Shown here piece by piece: positions 50,603 through 60,449 of a stretch of 64,000 nucleotides of DNA (positions are counted from its first letter, which is position 1; every line of letters starts with the position of its first letter). The stretch lies in contig NZ_JABCSC020000003.1 of NCBI RefSeq assembly GCF_012972705.2, forward strand, positions 682,001 to 746,000, written 5' to 3'. This DNA is from Uliginosibacterium aquaticum (GTDB lineage: Bacteria > Pseudomonadota > Gammaproteobacteria > Burkholderiales > Rhodocyclaceae). The position numbers were made by a program, and so were the translations under genes. A model generated the notes under the pieces. It was not told the DNA's origin, did not search any database, and saw only the letters and a list, made by a program, of their open reading frames with translations.

Positions 50603-51433
50603 TCAGGAGTATTGCTCGGAGCCGGCGCCAGCCGCCTCGCGCATTTTCACCAGTTCGACCAGCCAGTCGACCTCTTCCAGCCCCAGGGTGCGCACGATGG
50701 CGTGGTTGACGCGCGAGAGGATCACTTCGTCCGGCAAATCCTGTTCGATACCGAAGGCCAGCGAGGCCGCCAGATGGACGACGCCCGCGTAGGGCGTGGC
50801 GCCCTCGGCATCCGGCTTGATGTAATGCAGCAGCGCATCCTGGATCTCCAGCGGAAAATGCCACTGCCTTGCCAGCTCGGCGCTGACTTCCGCATGGTTG
50901 AAGGACAGGTTCAGGCGCTCAAGCGCCGCCAGTTCGCCCACCGAAAGGTTGCGGCAATTTTTGGCCACCTGCTGCCCGATCTCAGGGAAGCTCAGATTGA
51001 TCAGCAACTGTCCGATGCGGTGCATCAAGCCGGCTGCATAGGCATATTCGGGATTGATGCCGGCCAGCTTGGCGAGCGCCCTGGCAGTCTGCGCAGTGAG
51101 CTGCGAATGCTTCCAGAAGCGCGCCAGATCGATGCCTTCCACCCGGGCGATGGCGCCGGTGACGCCCGAGGCGATCACGATGGAGCGCAGCGAGTTCAGG
51201 CCGATCATGGCCACCGCGTCGTCGATTCCGCCCACCGTCTTGCGTCCGCCGTAGTAGGGCGAGTTCGCTAGGCGCAGGACGCGCGCGGACAGCGACTGAT
51301 CCTGCCGGACCTTGGCGATCAGGTCTGCGAGATCGACATCGTCCCGGCCTAGCGAGGAGATCAGTTCCTGAACGATGGCGGGGATGGTCGGAAGCTGGGG
51401 CAGTTTCTGGAACAGGCGGTCAACGGGGCGCAT
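50603..51433 (-). CDS. HDOD domain protein
   Basis: The 276-residue protein is a single HDOD domain (about residues 10-215): KLPQLPTIPAIVQELISSLG, VRQDQSLSARVLRLANSPYYGG, IGLNSLRSIVIASGV and GLMHRIGQLLINLSFPE. HDOD domains resemble HD phosphohydrolases but usually lack the catalytic metal ligands, as here, and act as signalling scaffolds. No further output domain follows. It is convergent with recG, with only 6 bp between stop codons, and divergent from ubiA. Confidence 0.9.
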   Translation of the reverse strand: MRPVDRLFQKLPQLPTIPAIVQELISSLGRDDVDLADLIAKVRQDQSLSARVLRLANSPYYGGRKTVGGIDDAVAMIGLNSLRSIVIASGVTGAIARVEGIDLARFWKHSQLTAQTARALAKLAGINPEYAYAAGLMHRIGQLLINLSFPEIGQQVAKNCRNLSVGELAALERLNLSFNHAEVSAELARQWHFPLEIQDALLHYIKPDAEGATPYAGVVHLAASLAFGIEQDLPDEVILSRVNHAIVRTLGLEEVDWLVELVKMREAAGAGSEQYS

Positions 51434-51552
51434 GGTGTCTCTCTGCTGGTGGTGGGCTTGTCGACCGGCTTACGGCTAGCCAGGAGTCGCCTTGAGTGCC
51501 CTTTGGGGGCGACGCGGGCTATCATCGGCCCATCTCACCCGGAACTGCCCTC

Positions 51553-52419
51553 ATGACGCTACTCGAACGCCTGGATGCCTACGAAAAACTGATGCGTCTG
51601 GATAAGCCCATCGGCATCCTGCTGCTGCTGTGGCCCACCTTGTGGGGGCTGTGGTTTGCGGCCAGCGGTCTGCCCAATCTGTGGGTGCTGTGGATCTTCG
51701 TGATGGGCACGGTGCTGATGCGCTCGGCTGGCTGCGTCATCAACGATTGGGCTGACAGAGACTTCGACGGCCATGTCGGCCGCACCCGGGAGCGCCCGCT
51801 GGTGATCGGCCTGGTGTCCGCGCGCGAAGCCCTGTGGCTCGCCGCCGCGCTGGCACTGCTGGCCTTCGTCCTGATCCTGCCGCTCAACCGGCTGGTGATC
51901 TGGCTCTCTATCCCGGCGGTGTTGCTGGCCGCGAGCTATCCCTTCACCAAGCGCTTCTTCGCCATCCCTCAAGCATATCTGGGCGTGGCCTTCGGTTTCG
52001 GCATCCCGATGGCTTTTGCGGCGCAGACCGGCATGGTGCCGGCGCAGGCCTGGTGGCTGCTGGCGGCCAACGTGTTCTGGGCGATTGCCTACGATACGGA
52101 GTACGCCATGGTCGATCGCGAGGACGACCGCAAGATCGGTATCCGCACCTCGGCGCTCACCTTCGGCCGCTTCGACATTGCTGCGATTGCGATCTGCTAC
52201 GCGGCCTTCCTCGGCTTGATGGCCTGGATCGGTTATGCCGACGGGCGTCGGGGCGCCTATTTCGTTGGCGTCGGCCTTGCCACGCTGATTGCACTGCATC
52301 ACTTGTTCCTGATCCGTGATCGTGAGCCCGCTGCCTGCTTCAAGGCTTTTCGCCACAACAACTGGCTCGGGCTGGTGGTGCTGGTAGGCCTGTTGGCCGA
52401 TCATCATCTGCATCCCTGA
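51553..52419 (+). CDS. ubiA: 4-hydroxybenzoate octaprenyltransferase
   Basis: The 288-residue integral membrane prenyltransferase has the two aspartate motifs NDWADRDFD (about residue 70) and [15 protein letters not shown] (about residue 180), and about nine hydrophobic helices. It joins the polyprenyl tail to 4-hydroxybenzoate in ubiquinone synthesis. Start ATG 51553 ([19 protein letters not shown]) fits the family. Its stop overlaps the next gene, and ubiD of the same pathway follows. Confidence 0.96.
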   Translation: MTLLERLDAYEKLMRLDKPIGILLLLWPTLWGLWFAASGLPNLWVLWIFVMGTVLMRSAGCVINDWADRDFDGHVGRTRERPLVIGLVSAREALWLAAALALLAFVLILPLNRLVIWLSIPAVLLAASYPFTKRFFAIPQAYLGVAFGFGIPMAFAAQTGMVPAQAWWLLAANVFWAIAYDTEYAMVDREDDRKIGIRTSALTFGRFDIAAIAICYAAFLGLMAWIGYADGRRGAYFVGVGLATLIALHHLFLIRDREPAACFKAFRHNNWLGLVVLVGLLADHHLHP

Positions 52420-52874
52420 TGACCCAGAGCGAACTCGTGGCCCTGATCTGCGCCTCGCATCAGCGTCTGCTGGGCGTGCCGCTGGCCGATCCTGCATTGA
52501 GTACTCTGGCTGCTGCGCGCTGGCTGGCTGAAGAGGCGCCGTTCTGCGTACTGGCGCATGAGGCGGGAGTGGATCCGCGCTTCATCTTCGCCAATCGCGC
52601 GGCCTGCGAATGTTTCGAATATCCGCGCGAAGAGCTCGTCGGGCTGCCCTCGCGCCTGTCGGCCGAAGCGCCGGATCGCGCCGAGCGCCAGGCTTTGCTC
52701 GATGCCGTGGCAAGCAAAGGTTTTGCGACCGGCTACCGCGGGCTGCGCATCGCGAAGAGTGGGCGGCGCTTCTGGATCGAGGACGTGACGGTGTGGAACC
52801 TTGTCGATGAGGCGGGCGTCACACAGGGGCAAGCGGCCACTTACCGGCGCATCACGCCGCATGAAGGAAACTGA
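52419..52874 (+). CDS. MEKHLA domain protein (PAS-related)
   Basis: The 151-residue protein matches the MEKHLA/PAS-like pattern: [60 protein letters not shown] and [20 protein letters not shown]. Such domains are thought to be small-molecule or redox sensors, but this one has no output domain. It begins at the ubiA stop (TGATG overlap) and ends 2 bp before ubiD, so it is embedded in the ubiquinone operon. Confidence 0.85.
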   Translation: MTQSELVALICASHQRLLGVPLADPALSTLAAARWLAEEAPFCVLAHEAGVDPRFIFANRAACECFEYPREELVGLPSRLSAEAPDRAERQALLDAVASKGFATGYRGLRIAKSGRRFWIEDVTVWNLVDEAGVTQGQAATYRRITPHEGN

Positions 52875-52876
52875 AG

Positions 52877-54370
52877 ATGCAATACAAGGATCTGCGCGAT
52901 TTCATCGCCCAGCTCGAAGCCATCGGCGAACTCAAGCGCATCCGCGTGCCGGTGGATACCCATCTGGAGATGACCGAGATTGCTGACCGCGTGCTGCGCG
53001 CCGGCGGCCCGGCCTTGTTATTTGAGAAACCGCATACACAGGGCGTGGCGCAGGCCATGCCGGTGCTGGCCAATCTTTTCGGCACACCGCGGCGTGTTGC
53101 GCTCGGCATGGGGATTGGTGAAGAGGCTTCGAAAGACTGGCAGAAGCCGCTGCGCGAAGTGGGTAAGTTGCTGGCCTTCCTGAAAGAGCCGGAACCGCCC
53201 AAGGGCTTGCGCGATGCCTGGGAAAAATGGCCGGTGCTCAAGCAGGTGATGAACATGGCGCCCAAGGTAGTGAGCCGCGCGCCCTGTCAGGAGATCGTGT
53301 GGGAAGGTGATGAGGTCGATCTCGCGAAATTACCCATTCAGCATTGCTGGCCGGGTGATGTAGCGCCGCTGATTACCTGGGGGCTGGTGGTGACGCGCGG
53401 CCCGCACAAGGCGCGGCAGAACCTCGGCATCTATCGCCAACAGGTGCTGGGCAGGAACCGCGTGATCATGCGCTGGCTGGCGCATCGCGGCGGTGCGCTG
53501 GATCTGCGTGAGTTCCAGCAAGCCAACCCCGGCAAACCCTTTCCGGTGAGCGTGGTGCTGGGCTGCGATCCGGCGACGATTCTCGGCGCGGTGACACCGG
53601 TGCCGGACTCCTTGTCTGAGTACCAGTTCGCCGGACTCTTGCGCGGCGCCAAGACCGAGCTGACGAAGTGCGTGGGCAACGATCTGCAGGTGCCAGCTAC
53701 AGCCGAGATCGTGCTGGAAGGCTTCATCTACCCGGATGAGATGGCGGCGGAAGGCCCGTACGGCGACCACACCGGTTACTACAACGAAGTGGCCGAATTC
53801 CCGGTGTTCACCATCGAGCGCATCACGATGCGCCGCGAGCCGATCTATCACAGCACTTACACCGGCAAGCCGCCGGATGAGCCGGCGATGCTGGGCGTGG
53901 CGCTGAATGAGGTTTTCGTGCCGCTGCTGCAGAAGCAGTTCCCGGAAATCACCGATTTCTACCTGCCGCCGGAGGGCTGCTCCTACCGCATGGCGGTGGT
54001 GAGCATCAGGAAGGCTTACCCCGGCCATGCCAAGCGGGTGATGTTCGGGATCTGGAGCTTCCTGCGCCAGTTCATGTACACCAAGTTCATCATCGTGGTG
54101 GATGAGGATGTGGACGTGCGCAGCTGGCAGGAAGTGATCTGGGCGATCACCACGCGCATGGATGCCACGCGCGACACCACGCTGGTCGACAACACCCCGA
54201 TTGATTACCTCGATTTCGCTTCTCCCGTGGCGGGGCTGGGCAGCAAGATGGGGCTGGATGCGACCAACAAGTGGCTGGGCGAGACCCAGCGCGAGTGGGG
54301 CCGTACGATCGAAATGGATGCCGCCGTGAAGCAGCGTGTGGATGGGCTGTGGAGCGCGCTGGGCCTGTAG
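52877..54370 (+). CDS. ubiD: 3-octaprenyl-4-hydroxybenzoate carboxy-lyase (UbiD)
   Basis: The 497-residue enzyme is a prenylated-FMN dependent decarboxylase acting after UbiA in ubiquinone synthesis. Characteristic stretches are [56 protein letters not shown] and [17 protein letters not shown]. The flavin is supplied by UbiX, not found here. The gene ends in TAG at 54368-54370, which is also the first part of a REP-like palindrome. Confidence 0.96.
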   Translation: MQYKDLRDFIAQLEAIGELKRIRVPVDTHLEMTEIADRVLRAGGPALLFEKPHTQGVAQAMPVLANLFGTPRRVALGMGIGEEASKDWQKPLREVGKLLAFLKEPEPPKGLRDAWEKWPVLKQVMNMAPKVVSRAPCQEIVWEGDEVDLAKLPIQHCWPGDVAPLITWGLVVTRGPHKARQNLGIYRQQVLGRNRVIMRWLAHRGGALDLREFQQANPGKPFPVSVVLGCDPATILGAVTPVPDSLSEYQFAGLLRGAKTELTKCVGNDLQVPATAEIVLEGFIYPDEMAAEGPYGDHTGYYNEVAEFPVFTIERITMRREPIYHSTYTGKPPDEPAMLGVALNEVFVPLLQKQFPEITDFYLPPEGCSYRMAVVSIRKAYPGHAKRVMFGIWSFLRQFMYTKFIIVVDEDVDVRSWQEVIWAITTRMDATRDTTLVDNTPIDYLDFASPVAGLGSKMGLDATNKWLGETQREWGRTIEMDAAVKQRVDGLWSALGL

Positions 54371-54509
54371 GGCCGGCTTCAGCCGGCGGGGCCCGGATCG
54401 AAAAAGAGGGGCTGCGGCTGAAACCGCACTTTGTATGATCAACATCTTTCGTAGGGGCGAGCCTTCAGTCGGTCTTCCACGCGTGGTGTGCGACTGAAGT
54501 CGCACCTAC
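54367..54509. repeat. Cluster of four REP-like palindromes
   Basis: Four units of one type occur here: GTAGGGCCGGCTTCAGCCGG (from 54367), TGCGGCTGAAACCGCA (54413-54428), GTAGGGGCGAGCCTTCAGTC (from 54451), and GTGCGACTGAAGTCGCACCT (to 54509), in alternating orientation. All share GTAGG at one end and CTTCAG at the centre. The same unit type is found at 45185-45241. The cluster fills the gap between ubiD and the next gene, and unit 1 includes the ubiD stop. Confidence 0.83.
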
Positions 54510-54581
54510 GTCGCAGCGAGCGCCTGCGTCGGATTACGAGCGTGTTTGATATCGCCCGCAAGGGAGTGGAAAGGATTGCAG

Positions 54582-55004
54582 ATGACTGACAACAACACCC
54601 TGGATGTGATCGAAGGCGAAACCTTCACGCCGGCGGACCCGAAGCTGATCCAGCTGACCCACATGCTTTACGCATTGCATGCGGTGGGGCTTGTGATCGG
54701 CGCCTGGTCGCAGGCTGCGACCATGGTGGGGGCTTTCGTGTTTGGCTGGACCTCGATCATCGCCATCATCATCAATTACGTGAAGCGGGATGAGGTGAAA
54801 GGCACTTTCCTCGAAAGCCACTTCAGCTGGCAGGCCGACACGTTCTGGCGTTGCCTGATCGTGATGCTGATCGGCCTCGTGCTCTACCTGCTCTTGATCG
54901 GCATCCTGATCAATTGGCTGATCTTTGGCCTGGTAGGCCTTTGGGCGGTGTATCGCATCATCAAGGGCTGGCTGGCGCTGCAGGCCGCCCGTCCGGTAGC
55001 TTGA
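54582..55004 (+). CDS. Small membrane protein, DUF4870-like
   Basis: The 140-residue protein has a polar N-terminus (MTDNNTLDVIEGETFTPADP) and three to four hydrophobic segments (about residues 25-70, 90-112 and 115-132). The middle HMLYALHAVGLVIGAWSQAA and the pattern LESHFSWQADTFW, with a short helical pair after it, resemble DUF4870/Tic20-like small membrane proteins. ATG 54582 is preceded by GGAAAGGA. The function is unknown. Its stop abuts the stop of the convergent DUF3079 gene. Confidence 0.8.
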   Translation: MTDNNTLDVIEGETFTPADPKLIQLTHMLYALHAVGLVIGAWSQAATMVGAFVFGWTSIIAIIINYVKRDEVKGTFLESHFSWQADTFWRCLIVMLIGLVLYLLLIGILINWLIFGLVGLWAVYRIIKGWLALQAARPVA

Positions 55005-55187
55005 TCAGGAGGCTGCGTCTGGAGCTTCGCGCTGCCAATCCAGCCAGTCGTCGCCAAACCACTCGATCGGGTGAGCCGTGCGCTCGGAGCCGTTACCGCA
55101 GGCCATGTCGGTCGCGGCGCAGTATTTGTCGCAGCCCCAGCAGATGCGCTCGGGGTGTTTCGGATGGGTCGGGAATTTTTTGGCCAT
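55005..55187 (-). CDS. DUF3079 family small protein
   Basis: The 60-residue protein starts MAKKFPTHPKHPERICWGCD and holds four cysteines (ICWGCDKYC...MACGN), likely binding metal. It matches the small DUF3079 family found in beta- and gammaproteobacteria, whose function is unknown. ATG 55187 is chosen because this N-terminus is the conserved one. It ends directly against the convergent membrane protein gene, within a TGATCA. Confidence 0.8.
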   Translation of the reverse strand: MAKKFPTHPKHPERICWGCDKYCAATDMACGNGSERTAHPIEWFGDDWLDWQREAPDAAS

Positions 55188-55272
55188 GCTGCATCGCCTT
55201 CTTTGGCGCGGCCTGAAAACTCGCCGCTGACTCAATGATCCTCCTTGAGCGCGCGGCGGGCCCTATTCTGGA

Positions 55273-56277
55273 TCAAGTTCCGGCGCAGGCGGCAAAGCCC
55301 GCACGCAGGCTGTCCTGCGGCAAATCGCGGCCGATCAGCACGATGCGGCTCTTGCGTTCGGCGTCGGACTCCCAGGGACGGCCGTAGTCGAAGCCGGCAA
55401 TGCGATGCACGCCCTGGAAGACCAGGCGCTTGTTTTCTCCCGCAATCGACAGGATGCCCTTGTAGCGCAAGAGATCGTGGGCGTGCTGCTCGACCAGCTG
55501 ATCGACGAAGGCTGAGACGGCGGCCATGTCCACCGAGCCCGGTGCTTCGAGCAACACGGTTTCGATGGCGTCATCCCAGGAGCGGGCGGGTTTGCCGCCC
55601 AGCGCATTCAGCGGTCTGGCGGCCGAATTGTGGCGGAACGGGTTGGCGGGGGGCAGGCCTTTTTCATTCAGGGCGAAGCCGCCGGTGGCGAGGAGTGCGG
55701 GCCAGTGCTGGTCCAGCTCGCGCACATCCAGTTGCGGGGCGCGGGCGTTGATGGCGGCGAGGCGTGTGGGTAGAGCGTCCGGTGTCGCCAGATCAGTCTT
55801 GGTGAGGATGATCCAGTCGGCGTAGGCAATCTGGGCGGCGGCGACGCGCTCGCGGTCCAACTGCCCGGTGGCATGGCAGACGTCCACCAGAGTGATCACG
55901 GCATCAAGCTGGAAGCGGTGGCGGAGTTCCTCTTCCCAGAAAAAGGTCTGTACGACCGGACCAGGATCGGCGAGGCCGGTGGTTTCGATGAGCAGGCGAT
56001 CGAAGGCGAGTTCGCCGGTGTCGCGCTTGCTGAGCAGATCGGCCAGGGAGGTGGCCAGCTCACCACGCACGCTGCAGCAGATGCAGCCATTGGAAAGCTC
56101 CACGATGGCCGTGGCCTGAGGGGCGATCAGGGCTCCGTCGATGCCTACCGTGCCGAACTCGTTTTCCACGATGGCAAAGCGCACGCCGGGATTGGCTGCC
56201 AGCAGGCGGTTGAGCAGGGTGGTCTTGCCTGCGCCAAGAAAGCCCGTGAGCAGGGTGACCGGAATGAGATCAGTCAT
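55273..56277 (-). CDS. yjiA: CobW/YjiA-type GTP-binding protein
   Basis: The 334-residue GTPase of the COG0523 family has Walker [10 protein letters not shown], the metal-binding GCICC motif in [29 protein letters not shown], and a C-terminal domain containing [20 protein letters not shown]. These proteins are metal chaperones or metal-linked regulators. In E. coli yjiA sits next to yjiX and the CstA-type transporter, as here, which supports the YjiA assignment over CobW. Its metal is likely zinc, but this is inferred. Confidence 0.9.
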   Translation of the reverse strand: MTDLIPVTLLTGFLGAGKTTLLNRLLAANPGVRFAIVENEFGTVGIDGALIAPQATAIVELSNGCICCSVRGELATSLADLLSKRDTGELAFDRLLIETTGLADPGPVVQTFFWEEELRHRFQLDAVITLVDVCHATGQLDRERVAAAQIAYADWIILTKTDLATPDALPTRLAAINARAPQLDVRELDQHWPALLATGGFALNEKGLPPANPFRHNSAARPLNALGGKPARSWDDAIETVLLEAPGSVDMAAVSAFVDQLVEQHAHDLLRYKGILSIAGENKRLVFQGVHRIAGFDYGRPWESDAERKSRIVLIGRDLPQDSLRAGFAACAGT

Positions 56278-56433
56278 GGTGGGAGTCCTGTAAGCGGGTT
56301 TTGGCGGAGGGCATGAAAACGCCCCTCCTGCCTGGAGCCCAATCGGTGAAGAGGGTGACAGGGATCAATCTTGCGGCACTCGGGAGGGCTGTGGGAGCGA
56401 GGTCAGTGCCGCGTCCACAAAACAGTTGGCGCT

Positions 56434-56628
56434 CTAGCAGCACTTCCCGGCGCCACCGCCGTAGCGAGCCTCCTGGCGCTCGCGGAAGAACTCCTCATAA
56501 GTCATCGGCGTGCGCTCCGGATGTTTCAGCCGGGTGTGCTGCACGTAGCTGTCGTAGTCGGGCAGGCCCACCATCATGCGGGCGGTGTGGCCGAGGTACT
56601 CACCCATCTTGGCTAGGTTCTGGAACAT
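56434..56628 (-). CDS. YbdD/YjiX family protein
   Basis: The 64-residue protein begins MFQNLAKMGEYLGHTARMMV and carries the conserved GLPDYDSYVQH and PMTYEEFFRERQEARYG; it ends in KCC. This small family is encoded next to CstA-type peptide/pyruvate transporters in many proteobacteria and probably assists them. It lies 105 bp after cstA, beyond a terminator-like hairpin, so it may be expressed at a lower level. Confidence 0.9.
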   Translation of the reverse strand: MFQNLAKMGEYLGHTARMMVGLPDYDSYVQHTRLKHPERTPMTYEEFFRERQEARYGGGAGKCC

Positions 56629-56659
56629 CCGTCGTCTCTCTGGTCACGGGTTTTTTTCT

Positions 56660-56688
56660 GGCCTGCCGCCTCGGTGAAGCGGCAGGCC
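56660..56688. other. Second hairpin between cstA and yjiX
   Basis: GGCCTGCCGC (56660-56669) and GCGGCAGGCC (56679-56688) form a 10-bp stem with a 9-nt loop. On the minus strand an A-run, not a T-run, follows, so it does not look like a terminator. It may stabilise the yjiX message. Confidence 0.55.
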
Positions 56689-56690
56689 GG

Positions 56691-56718
56691 AAAAAGCCCG
56701 GCAGGCATTGCCTGCCGG
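56691..56718 (-). terminator. Terminator after cstA
   Basis: On the minus strand CCGGCAGGC-AAT-GCCTGCCGG (56718-56698) is followed by GCTTTTT. It lies 16 bp after the cstA stop and before yjiX, consistent with partial termination between the transporter and its accessory gene. Confidence 0.78.
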
Positions 56719-56733
56719 ACACTTTCGTGGCGC

Positions 56734-58794
56734 TCAAGCCCGCTCGGGCAGCGCCTGATAAGGCGTTTCCTGAGTGGTGACGCGGGCGTCGGCACGTGCC
56801 TTCATGCAGGCGCGGAAGCCGAAGATCATGATCGAAACCACCACAAACATGAACAGGCCGCACAGCGCCGCATCCAGGTAGTTGTTGAAGATGATCTGCT
56901 GCATCTGCCCCACGCTCTTGGCCGGTGCCAGCACTTCACCGCGCTCCGCTGCGGCAGAGAAGCGTGCGGCATTGGCGAGGAAGCCCACCTTCGGGCTGGC
57001 ATCGAAAATCTTCTGCCAGCCGGCGGTGAGAGTGCACATCAGCAGCCACACGGTGGGCACGATGGTGACCCAGGCATAGCGCTCGCGCTTCATCTTGAAC
57101 AGCACCACGGTGCACAGGATCAGTGCCACGGCGGCCAGCATCTGGTTGGCCACACCGAAGAGCGGCCACAAGGTGTTGATGCCACCCAGAGGATCGACCA
57201 CGCCCTGGTACAGGAAGTAGCCCCAGGCCGCCACGCATGCGCCGGTAGCGATCAGGTTCGGGCCCAGCTTGTCGGTGCGCTTGAAGCTCGGGATGAAGGC
57301 GCCCAGCAGATCCTGCAGCATGAAGCGGCCGGCACGGGTGCCCGCATCCACTGCGGTGAGGATGAAGAGGGCTTCGAAGAGGATAGCGAAGTGATACCAG
57401 AAGGCCATCATCGCCTTGCCGCCAATGGCGCCAGAGATGATGTGGGCCATGCCAACGGCCAGGGTCGGGGCGCCGCCGGCACGCGAGATGATGCTCTTCT
57501 CGCCCACGTCGGCTGCGGTTTGCAGCAGCACGTCAGGGGTGATCACGAAGCCCCAGCTGGATATCTTTGCCGCTACGTCGACGGCTTCCTTGCCAATCAC
57601 GGCCGCCGGGCTGTTCATCGCGAAATACACGCCCGGATCGATCACCGAGGCGGCAACCAGTGCCATCACCGCGACGAAGGATTCCATCAGCATGCCGCCG
57701 TAGCCGATGAAGGCCGCGTGGCTTTCATTCTCAAGCAGTTTCGGCGTGGTGCCCGAGGCGATCAGGGCATGGAAGCCGGAAACCGCACCGCAGGCAATGG
57801 TGATGAACAGGAAGGGGAACATGTTGCCGGACCAGACCGGGCCGGTGCCGTCGATGAACTTGGTGACGTGCGGCATCTGCATCATCGGAGCCACCACCAC
57901 GATACCGATGGCCAGACCAAGAATGGTGCCGATCTTCAGGAAGGTGGAGAGGTAGTCACGCGGGGCGAGCAGCAGCCACACCGGCAGCGAGGCGGCAACG
58001 AAGCCGTAGCCCACGAGCATCCAGGTCAGCTGGGTGCCGGTGAAGGTAAACATCGGGGCCCAGGTTTCGCTGGCGGCCACCTGGCCGCCGAGCAGGATCG
58101 CGCCGATCAGCAGGATGAAGCCCACCACCGAAATCTCGCCGATCTGGCCCGGGCGGATGTAGCGCATGTAGACGCCCATGAACATCGCGATCGGGATGGT
58201 GGCGAAGACCGTGAAGGTGCCCCAGGGGGAGTCGGCCAGTGCTTTCACCACGATCATGGCCAGCACTGCGAGGATGATCACCATGATCAGGAAGGCGCCG
58301 AATAGCGCGATCATGCCGGGAACAGCACCCAACTCACTCTTGACGAGGTCGCCCAGGGAGCGGCCGTCACGGCGAGTCGAGACGAACAGCACCATGAAAT
58401 CCTGCACCGCTCCGGCCAGCACCACACCGGCTACGAGCCATAGCAGGCCGGGCAGATAGCCCATCTGCGCGGCGAGCACTGGGCCCACCAGCGGACCGGC
58501 GCCGGCAATCGCGGCGAAGTGGTGGCCGAAGAGCACGTTCTTGTTGGTCGGAACGTAGTCGAGGCCGTCGTTATGGCGTACCGCCGGGGTCATGCGGGTC
58601 GGGTCGATGCCGACGACCTTGTTGGCGATGTAGAGGCCGTAGAAGCGGTAGGCGGCCATGTAGATGCCGACGGCGGCCGTCACCACCCACAGGGCGCTGA
58701 TGGTTTCGCCGCGCGACAAGGCGATGTAGGCCAGGCAGAAAGCGCCGATCAGCGCCAGCGCGGTCCACCCCAGCTTGGGCAATATGCGGTTCAT
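56734..58794 (-). CDS. cstA: CstA family carbon starvation transporter
   Basis: The 686-residue integral membrane protein has about 16 hydrophobic helices. CstA family segments include FGHHFAAIAGAGPLVGPVLA, SRGETISALWVVTAAVGIYM and FHALIASGTTPKLLENESHA. E. coli relatives are CstA and BtsT (YjiY), importers of peptides and/or pyruvate by proton symport. The adjoining yjiX and yjiA genes resemble the E. coli btsT locus. GGAGGAGA precedes ATG 58794. A divergent sensor kinase-regulator pair suggests regulation by an external carboxylate. Confidence 0.93.
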   Translation of the reverse strand: MNRILPKLGWTALALIGAFCLAYIALSRGETISALWVVTAAVGIYMAAYRFYGLYIANKVVGIDPTRMTPAVRHNDGLDYVPTNKNVLFGHHFAAIAGAGPLVGPVLAAQMGYLPGLLWLVAGVVLAGAVQDFMVLFVSTRRDGRSLGDLVKSELGAVPGMIALFGAFLIMVIILAVLAMIVVKALADSPWGTFTVFATIPIAMFMGVYMRYIRPGQIGEISVVGFILLIGAILLGGQVAASETWAPMFTFTGTQLTWMLVGYGFVAASLPVWLLLAPRDYLSTFLKIGTILGLAIGIVVVAPMMQMPHVTKFIDGTGPVWSGNMFPFLFITIACGAVSGFHALIASGTTPKLLENESHAAFIGYGGMLMESFVAVMALVAASVIDPGVYFAMNSPAAVIGKEAVDVAAKISSWGFVITPDVLLQTAADVGEKSIISRAGGAPTLAVGMAHIISGAIGGKAMMAFWYHFAILFEALFILTAVDAGTRAGRFMLQDLLGAFIPSFKRTDKLGPNLIATGACVAAWGYFLYQGVVDPLGGINTLWPLFGVANQMLAAVALILCTVVLFKMKRERYAWVTIVPTVWLLMCTLTAGWQKIFDASPKVGFLANAARFSAAAERGEVLAPAKSVGQMQQIIFNNYLDAALCGLFMFVVVSIMIFGFRACMKARADARVTTQETPYQALPERA

Positions 58795-59003
58795 TGTGTC
58801 TCCTCCATGTCATCGTGCCCGTGCAGGGCATGAATGCAAGGCTGTTGGTGTGGGCCTGGCGCGTGAGGCTGAGCCTTGCGCGTTTCCGCCCGTCGGGCCC
58901 GGCGCTGCTTTGCCGGGCTGCGCTGAGTATGGTTGGCTGCGCAAGCAAAAAAATCCGCATGACTACGCAGGCCGGCTCCGTGCCGCCACATAGGGGAAAA
59001 CGG

Positions 59004-59019
59004 CATTCGGAACCGAATG
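59004..59019. promoter_or_regulatory. Perfect palindrome between cstA and the kinase gene
   Basis: CATTCGG-AA-CCGAATG is an exact dyad in the 276-bp divergent gap. It is 52 bp before the kinase start and 210 bp before the cstA start. It is a candidate binding site for the LuxR-type regulator encoded next door or for another dimeric regulator. Confidence 0.45.
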
Positions 59020-59070
59020 GCGGAAAGTCCGGCTGTTGCGTAAAGCCCTTCCGGATTAGGATTCTGCGCC

Positions 59071-60435
59071 ATGAACCTGCGTCTGAAGGTCCTTCTGCTG
59101 GCGGTTGCACCGCTGCTCCTCGCCATCGCTGCGATCGCTTCCGTGGTGCGTATTGAAGCGCGTGCGTTGGCTGACGCTGAGACCCAGGCCGTGTTGCCGG
59201 TGCTGGAGTCGTCCCGGCGGACCGAGCTCAAGCATTACGTGGATCTGGCGCTGGGCGCGATCGAGCATCTGCATGGCATGGAGGATCAGGGCGTAGCTCG
59301 TAGTCAGGCGCTGACCATCCTGCGTCAGCTCGATTACGGTGAGGACGGCTACTTCTTCGTCTACGACCAGCAGGGGCGCAACCTGATGCACCCGCGCCAG
59401 CCGCAACTGGTGGGTCAGGATCTGTGGGAGTTGCGCGACAACAGCGGCGTACCCACCATCCAGCGCCTCGTGGCGCAGGCCAAACAGGGTGGTGGCTATG
59501 TCGAATTCATGTGGAACCGGCCTTCCACCGCGCGCACCGAGAGCAAGCTTGGCTATGTGCAGCTGGAGCCACGCTGGGGGTGGGTGATTGGCACCGGGAT
59601 TTATCTCGACGACATGGCCGAGGCGCGCCTGCGCATCGATAATGCCGCCAGCCGTGCCATCTCCGCCACCATGGTCATCATCACGGTCATTACCGGCACG
59701 GCGATCCTGATCGTGGCTGTCTGTGGCTTCGCGCTGAATCTTTCCACCCAGCGCAGTGCCGAGGCGCGGATGCGCGCGCTGGCACATCAGGTCGTGCTGT
59801 CACAGGAAACCGAGCGGGCGCGGGTGGCCCGCGAGCTTCACGATGGCGTGAGCCAGCTGCTGGTGTCGGTCAAGTTCCTCTTCGAGTCAGTACAGGAGCG
59901 CGTTGGTAGCCTCGGCGGTGAAGGCCGCGATGCGCTGATCGAGCTGACCGGCAAGGGCGTGACCCGCCTGCACGACGTGCTGCGTGAAGTGCGCCGCATT
60001 TCGCATGATCTGCGCCCCACCGCACTCGATGATCTGGGCCTCAAGGCGGCCCTGGCCCAGATGCTCAATGAATTCGGCCAACGTACCGGGCTCGCTGTGC
60101 AGCTCAAGGCAGAGGACAATCCTTCGCTGCCCGGTCCGGTCGCCACCGCCCTGTTCCGCGTGGTGCAGGAAGCGCTCACCAACATCGAGCGCCACGCCCG
60201 TGCGTCTGAAGTGACCCTCACCCTGATGAGCCGGCCGCATGCCTTGCGTCTCACCATCGTCGACAATGGCCGCGGCTTTGATCTCGAAGCGCTGGTCGCG
60301 CAGCCGCGCAGCGGGCTCGGCCTCACCAGCATGCGCGAGCGCATCGAAACCCTCGGCGGCATCTTCGTGATGCGCGCCAGCGAGGCCGGTACCAGTATCG
60401 AAATCGTGCTGCCGGCCAGCGCACTCCGGAATTGA
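59071..60435 (+). CDS. Cache domain sensor histidine kinase (NarL/LuxR system)
   Basis: The 454-residue protein has an N-terminal membrane segment (LRLKVLLLAVAPLLLAIAAI), a periplasmic single cache domain (about residues 35-190, with DYGEDGYFFVYDQQGRNLMH and RWGWVIGTGIYLDDM) and a second membrane segment near 195-220. The HisKA_3 domain follows (RVARELHDGVSQLLVSV, phospho-His in RELHD). The ATPase domain has DNGRGFD and GLGLTSMRERI. sCache domains of this type often bind small carboxylates. It overlaps the regulator gene frame and is divergent from cstA, pointing to a shared role. Confidence 0.92.
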   Translation: MNLRLKVLLLAVAPLLLAIAAIASVVRIEARALADAETQAVLPVLESSRRTELKHYVDLALGAIEHLHGMEDQGVARSQALTILRQLDYGEDGYFFVYDQQGRNLMHPRQPQLVGQDLWELRDNSGVPTIQRLVAQAKQGGGYVEFMWNRPSTARTESKLGYVQLEPRWGWVIGTGIYLDDMAEARLRIDNAASRAISATMVIITVITGTAILIVAVCGFALNLSTQRSAEARMRALAHQVVLSQETERARVARELHDGVSQLLVSVKFLFESVQERVGSLGGEGRDALIELTGKGVTRLHDVLREVRRISHDLRPTALDDLGLKAALAQMLNEFGQRTGLAVQLKAEDNPSLPGPVATALFRVVQEALTNIERHARASEVTLTLMSRPHALRLTIVDNGRGFDLEALVAQPRSGLGLTSMRERIETLGGIFVMRASEAGTSIEIVLPASALRN

Positions 60436-60449
60436 AGGAAGGACGGAAT

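Noticed and set aside
56674-58305. A 543-codon open frame antisense to cstA
   Set aside because: The translation is rich in His, Gly, Glu and Gln with no domain pattern, and it is fully covered by the transporter gene on the other strand.
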